Of a stretch of 40,848 bases of DNA, positions 37,114 to 40,848 are shown piece by piece. Each line of letters starts with the position of its first letter. The stretch's first letter is position 1. Position numbers and translations under genes: made by a program. The notes below the pieces were generated by a model. It ran no database searches and was not told where the DNA came from. It was given only the letters and a program-made list of their open reading frames with translations. The stretch comes from a virus. The DNA lies in IMG/VR virus record IMGVR_UViG_3300032325_000533, positions 1 to 40,848 of that record; one strand, 5' to 3'.

Positions 37114-39357
37114 ATGGCTCCGCGCGCTGAGCTTCAAACCAGTTTCAACGGCGGCGAGCTTTCGGCGCGGATGGAGGGCAGGAGCGACCTGGCCGCCTAT
37201 GGGGTGGCGGCGCGCGAGCTGACCAACATGATTTTGACCGTGCAGGGGCCGGCGGTGAAGCGCAGCGGCACGCGGCATGTGAAGCCGGTAAAGACGGCGG
37301 CGAACCGGGTGCGGCTGATCCCGTTCATTTTCAATGTGACGCAGGCCTATATGATCGAGGCCGGGCCGCTCTATTTCCGCTTTTACACCAATGATGTGCG
37401 GATCGACGCAACGCCGGGCGTGGCCTATGAAATTGTGACGCCCTATGCCGCCGGCGACCTGGCGGCGCTTGACTATGTGCAGTCTGCCGATGTGCTTTAT
37501 ATCGTGGCGGCCGGGCATCCACCAATGGAGCTGCGGCGGACTTCTGCCGTGACCTTCTCGCTGGTGGAACAGGCGCTCGAAAAGGGGCCTTTCAAGGATC
37601 AGAACCGCGACAAGACGCTGACGCTGCAAGCGAGCGCTTCGACCGGGGCAGGCATCACCATCACGGCATCGGCCGCGCTGTTTGTGGCGGGGCATGTGGG
37701 AAGCCTGCTGGAAATCGAGTGCAAGGATTTTCGCAGCATTCGCGCCTGGGAGCCGCAGTTGCAGGTGGCGGTGGGCGACAAGCGGCGGAGCGAGGGCAAG
37801 GTTTATGAGGCCATCACCCTGCCGGCCTCGGGCAGCACGCGGACGGGCACGATCCAGCCCATCCATACCGAAGGCCGCGAGTGGGACGGAAACAGCACGG
37901 GGCAGGATATCAACAGCAAGACCGCCGGCGGGGTGCTTTGGGAATATCTCTATTCGCGCGCCGGGATTGTGCGGATTACCGGCTTCACGAGCGGGACGGT
38001 GGTGACGGCAACGGTGATCCAGCGGCTGCCGGACGAAGTGGTGAGCGCAGCAACCGACAAGTGGGCGCTGGGCCTGTTCAGCGATGCGGAAGGCTGGCCT
38101 TCCAGCGCGACGATCCGCGATGAGCGGCTGATTTTCGGCAAAAGCTATGAAGTGGCCGGGAGCGTGGTGGGCGATTTTGCCAACCATGCAACCAAAGACG
38201 AAACGGGCACGGTGCAGCCTGATCTGGCGTTTCGCCGGCGGACGCCAAGCCCGAATGTGATCCAGTGGCTGGCGAATGACCGGGATCTGTTGATTGGCAC
38301 GGCGGCGGGCGAATATGCGGCAAAGCCGGTGAACGCGGCACAGGCGCTTTCGGCCGCCAATATCCAAGTGCCGGCACAGAGCTTCTATGGCAGCGAGAAG
38401 GTGCGACCCATTCAGGCGGGGACGCGGACGCTTTATGTGAGCCGCTTCGGCAAGAAGCTGCGGGAAGCCGGGTTCGATTTCAACTCCGACCGCTATCAAT
38501 CGCCGGACATGACGGTGAGGGCGAGCCATATCAGCGGGCCGGGCATTATCGAGCTTGCATGGCAAGCCGAGCCGGAAGCGCTGGCCTGGGCGCTGCGCAG
38601 CGACGGGGCGCTGGCCTGCCTGACCTACAGCGAGGAACAGGATGTGCGGGGATGGAGCCTGCACCGCCTGGCAGGGACTGGCGTGGTGGTGGAAAGCATC
38701 GCCTGCATTCCTTCGCCGGACAACAGCCATGACCAGCTTTGGCTGGCGGTCAAGCGCACCATCGGCGGCGCGACGGTCAGGCATGTGGAAGTGTTGCAGC
38801 CCTATTGGCAGGAGGGGCAGGCGCTGAACACCGCATGGTTTGCAGATGCGGCGCTGGCGCTGGACAGTGCAACGCCGGTGACGACGATAACCGGGCTGAC
38901 GCACCTGGCAGGCGAGACGGTGGCGGTGCTGCTGGACGGGGCAACGCACCCCGATTGCGTGGTGAGCGCGGGCGGCACCATCACGCTCGCACGGCCTGGC
39001 TTCAAGGCGGTGGTGGGGCTGCTTTACCTGGCGCGGGTGACGACCTTGCAACTGGATGTGGCCGACCCGAACGGCAGCTCGCAATCGAAGATCAAGCGGG
39101 TGGTCAAGCTGGGGCTGCGGTTGCTGGAGACTTTGGGCATTCGCGTGGGGCGGCCGAAGGGGCGCAAGGATGTGATGCCTTTCCGCACCAGCGCGATGCA
39201 GATGGACAGCCCGGTGGACTTGTTCAGCGGGGACGAAGTGATCGGCTTTCCGGGCGGGTTCGAGCGGGATGCGCGGGTGACGATCGAGAGCTTCCAGCCT
39301 TTGCCCTTCACGCTGTTGAGCCTGGCGCCGCGCATGACTTCGAGCGGAGGGGAATGA
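37114..39357 (+). CDS. Tail tubular protein B / nozzle (T7 gp12-like)
   Basis: Product of 747 aa. The N-terminus (QTSFNGGELSARMEGRSDLAAYGVAARELTNMILTVQGPAVKRSGTRHV) is the signature of the podoviral tail nozzle/stabilisation family. It is entirely beta-rich, with IPFIFNVTQAYMIEAGPLYFRFYTND near 70. The length agrees with T7 gp12 (about 790 aa). It would form the hexameric nozzle to which fibres attach. There is no clear Shine-Dalgarno, so it may be translated by coupling to gp11, whose stop is 3 bp upstream. Confidence 0.9.
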   Translation: MAPRAELQTSFNGGELSARMEGRSDLAAYGVAARELTNMILTVQGPAVKRSGTRHVKPVKTAANRVRLIPFIFNVTQAYMIEAGPLYFRFYTNDVRIDATPGVAYEIVTPYAAGDLAALDYVQSADVLYIVAAGHPPMELRRTSAVTFSLVEQALEKGPFKDQNRDKTLTLQASASTGAGITITASAALFVAGHVGSLLEIECKDFRSIRAWEPQLQVAVGDKRRSEGKVYEAITLPASGSTRTGTIQPIHTEGREWDGNSTGQDINSKTAGGVLWEYLYSRAGIVRITGFTSGTVVTATVIQRLPDEVVSAATDKWALGLFSDAEGWPSSATIRDERLIFGKSYEVAGSVVGDFANHATKDETGTVQPDLAFRRRTPSPNVIQWLANDRDLLIGTAAGEYAAKPVNAAQALSAANIQVPAQSFYGSEKVRPIQAGTRTLYVSRFGKKLREAGFDFNSDRYQSPDMTVRASHISGPGIIELAWQAEPEALAWALRSDGALACLTYSEEQDVRGWSLHRLAGTGVVVESIACIPSPDNSHDQLWLAVKRTIGGATVRHVEVLQPYWQEGQALNTAWFADAALALDSATPVTTITGLTHLAGETVAVLLDGATHPDCVVSAGGTITLARPGFKAVVGLLYLARVTTLQLDVADPNGSSQSKIKRVVKLGLRLLETLGIRVGRPKGRKDVMPFRTSAMQMDSPVDLFSGDEVIGFPGGFERDARVTIESFQPLPFTLLSLAPRMTSSGGE

Positions 39358-39827
39358 TGCTGACGGTGCGCCCGATGCTTGCGGCCGATATGCCGCTGCT
39401 GCGTTTGCAGAAAGCGCAGCAATGGTTTCTTGGGCCGGAGTTGCAGCTTGACGAGGCCTATGGGGCTTCGCTGCTGGCCGCCGGGCCTGCCTGGACGGTG
39501 CTGCGGGCCGATGGCAGCATTCTCGCCTGCTGCGGCTATGGCGAGCATAATGCGCGCTATGCGAGCTGCTGGAGCCTGCTGGCGGAAGGATTGGGCCGCG
39601 ATCACCTGGCACTGACCCGGATCGTGCGGGAGCGGATTGCGGCGGCACCCTATGACGCGATTGATGCGCTGGTGCGGGCCGATCATCCGGCGGCGCTGCG
39701 CTGGGCGAGGCTGGTGGGGCTGACCTATCTGGCGCACTTGCGGCGGCGCGGGCCGGGCGGCGAGGATTATGTGGCCTATGAGCGGATTGCGCCGCTGACC
39801 TTTGCCGACTTGGCGGTGGCGGCATGA
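39354..39827 (+). CDS. GNAT-like / T7 gp13-type internal virion protein
   Basis: Product of 157 aa from ATG 39354 (or 156 from ATG 39357). It starts MMLTVRPMLAADMPLLRLQK, the opening of a GNAT-like fold, with LAADG-type strands (AWTVLRADGSILACCGYGEH) and a C-terminal strand RRRGPGGEDYVAYERI. T7 gp13 and related proteins (DUF2833) have this relation to acetyltransferases. No intact acetyl-CoA loop is evident, so an assembly role rather than catalysis is likely. Coupled to both neighbours. Confidence 0.75.
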   Translation: MMLTVRPMLAADMPLLRLQKAQQWFLGPELQLDEAYGASLLAAGPAWTVLRADGSILACCGYGEHNARYASCWSLLAEGLGRDHLALTRIVRERIAAAPYDAIDALVRADHPAALRWARLVGLTYLAHLRRRGPGGEDYVAYERIAPLTFADLAVAA

Positions 39828-40249
39828 GCGCGGCGGCGGGGCCTGTCATTGCTGCTGTGGGCAGCGTGGTGAAGGGTGTTGGCGGCTTTCAGGCTGGCAA
39901 GGCAAATGCCTACGCAGCGCGCGCTGAGGCGCGCGCTGCGACGCAGGAGGGCGTGGCACAAGAGGCGGACATTCGTGCGCAGGCGCGGCGGGCTGCTGGC
40001 GAAGCGGTGGCGGCTATCGGGGCGAACGGCGGCGGGCTGGGCACTGGCAGCGCGCTCGACCTGCTGCGGGAAACGGCGCTGGAAAGCGGGCTTGACCTGC
40101 TGCGGGTGCGCCGGGGCGCTGCGAACAAGGCAATGGGGCTGGAGGCGCAGGCGAAGAATTACCGCCGTCAAGGGGCCTTCGACCTGGTGGGTGGGCTGTT
40201 GCAGGCGGGCGCCACCGCTGCCGACGCCGCCGGCGGGGGTGGTGGCTGA
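39824..40249 (+). CDS. Internal virion protein, T7 gp14-like
   Basis: Product of 141 aa. MSAAAGPVIAAVGSVVKGVG has a hydrophobic Gly/Ala N-terminus, followed by an Arg/Ala helix (AARAEARAATQEGVAQEADIRAQARRAAGEAVAAIGANGG), GTGSALDLLRETA and a Gly-rich hydrophobic C-terminus. This is the usual pattern of gp14-like ejection proteins that insert in the outer membrane. The start and stop overlap the neighbouring genes. Confidence 0.75.
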   Translation: MSAAAGPVIAAVGSVVKGVGGFQAGKANAYAARAEARAATQEGVAQEADIRAQARRAAGEAVAAIGANGGGLGTGSALDLLRETALESGLDLLRVRRGAANKAMGLEAQAKNYRRQGAFDLVGGLLQAGATAADAAGGGGG

Positions 40250-40848
40250 TGCCTAGAATACCGGGATATGAGCGGCAGGTTGACCCGAGGGTGGGCGCTT
40301 CTTTCGACGCGCCGCGCGTGGGGCCGGATGCTTTCGGCGCGCAAGTGGGGGATGTGCTGCAGGCCATCGGCGGGCGCATGCAGCAGGTTGACGAGCGCAA
40401 GCGGCGGGAGGCGGAAGCGGCGGCCGACGATGCGGCGGCGGTGGATGCGGCGCGGTTGTTCGAGGAGACGAACGCGGCGGCCGAGAAGGCGCGGGCGACG
40501 CTCAGGGAGCAGGCAAGCGGCGACGGCGCCGGCCATGCGGAGACGGTGCTTTCCGACTTTGACCGGCGGCGGGATGCGGCGCTGGAGGGGATTACCAACC
40601 CGAAGGCGCGGAAGTGGGCCGAGCTGCAATTCATTCGGCTGCGCGGCAACCTGGATGTGCAGGAAAGCGGCTATGCGGCCGGGCTGCGCGCCACCAAGAT
40701 CGTCACCGATTATTCGACTGCCCGCGACCTGGCGGCAAACGCGCTTTACACGCGACCCGACCCGGAAAGGCTGGTGGAGACGCTGACGGCGCACCGGGCG
40801 CTGGTGGCGGGGCTTTCGGTTTCGGAAGAAATCAAGGGCAAGCTGAAC
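40249..40848 (+). CDS. Internal virion protein, T7 gp15-like position (5' part, continues at base 1)
   Basis: The N-terminal part, MPRIPGYERQVDPRVGASFD, of the roughly 682-aa protein whose C-terminal part ends at 1572. The ATG overlaps the previous stop (TGATG). Residues 50-95 form a charged coiled coil (GRMQQVDERKRREAEAAADDAAAVDAARLFEETNAAAEKARATLRE). The phrase DFDRRRDAALEGITNPKARKWAELQFIRLRGNLD resembles the start of gp15-like and similar virion proteins. The window ends after residue 200, of which the last 41 repeat bases 1-123. Confidence 0.7.
   Translation, partial: MPRIPGYERQVDPRVGASFDAPRVGPDAFGAQVGDVLQAIGGRMQQVDERKRREAEAAADDAAAVDAARLFEETNAAAEKARATLREQASGDGAGHAETVLSDFDRRRDAALEGITNPKARKWAELQFIRLRGNLDVQESGYAAGLRATKIVTDYSTARDLAANALYTRPDPERLVETLTAHRALVAGLSVSEEIKGKLN
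40726..40848. repeat. Right copy of 123-bp terminal direct repeat
   Basis: Identical to bases 1-123. See the left copy. The nonredundant circle is 40,725 bp. Confidence 0.95.

Noticed and set aside
36901-39849. 982-codon - strand ORF opposite the nozzle gene
   Set aside because: Composition is that of an antisense shadow; the + strand carries clear gp12- and gp13-type proteins.
1-40848. CRISPR array, insertion sequence or rRNA
   Set aside because: No regularly spaced long repeats, transposase motifs or rRNA-like segments were seen on either strand.

Overview
The window is the complete genome of a GC-rich, temperate podovirus-type phage. The first and last 123 bases are identical, so it is a circular unit of about 40,725 bp cut open inside a virion-protein gene that starts at 40249 and ends at 1572. 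Composition, a tRNA-Thr attachment core and palindromic repeat elements of the kind common in alphaproteobacterial chromosomes suggest an alphaproteobacterial host, perhaps a sphingomonad; that is inference.

Late region, + strand, 23427 to 40848 and on through 1 to 11071: terminase small and large subunits; three small proteins; a low-GC-looking cassette of two large receptor-binding type proteins (26664-31684); portal; a Bbp19-like protein; scaffold; major capsid protein between two strong hairpins; a decoration-like protein; a 65-aa protein; tail tubular proteins A and B; T7 gp13/14/15/16-type internal virion proteins (two very large ones at 1569-6856); a T7-type tail fibre; an SGNH esterase; and a lysis cassette (M15 endopeptidase, membrane proteins, nested i-/o-spanin). 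The particle genes are T7-like but there is no phage RNA polymerase, so host RNA polymerase must transcribe this unit.

Lysogeny region, 11072-14848: attP (3' half of a tRNA-Thr gene plus paired arm repeats), a - strand operon running from a repressor-type promoter at 14358-14385 to the tyrosine integrase and one gene beyond, and a small CI-like repressor divergent from a Cro-like gene. Three matching 17-bp operators sit in this switch, two of them inside promoter spacers. Both regulators look leaderless.

Early + operon, 14849-19770: Cro, several small proteins, a winged-helix protein, a Toprim primase and a Walker-type helicase, nearly all coupled by 4-bp start/stop overlaps. The convergent - strand operon 22920-19767 encodes a DUF932 protein, a DUF3560-like protein and small proteins including an HTH protein.

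The most striking structure is noncoding: 23097-23351, between the - strand operon and terS, holds twelve GTTAC/GTAAC boxes in an almost perfectly mirror-symmetric arrangement around an alternating purine-pyrimidine centre, with an AT-rich stretch in one arm. It is a candidate origin or master control site. Other notable items are an overprinted 52-aa gene inside a virion gene, a fibre gene flanked by 35-bp direct repeats that could be excised exactly, and a 22-bp inverted repeat present in two leaders.
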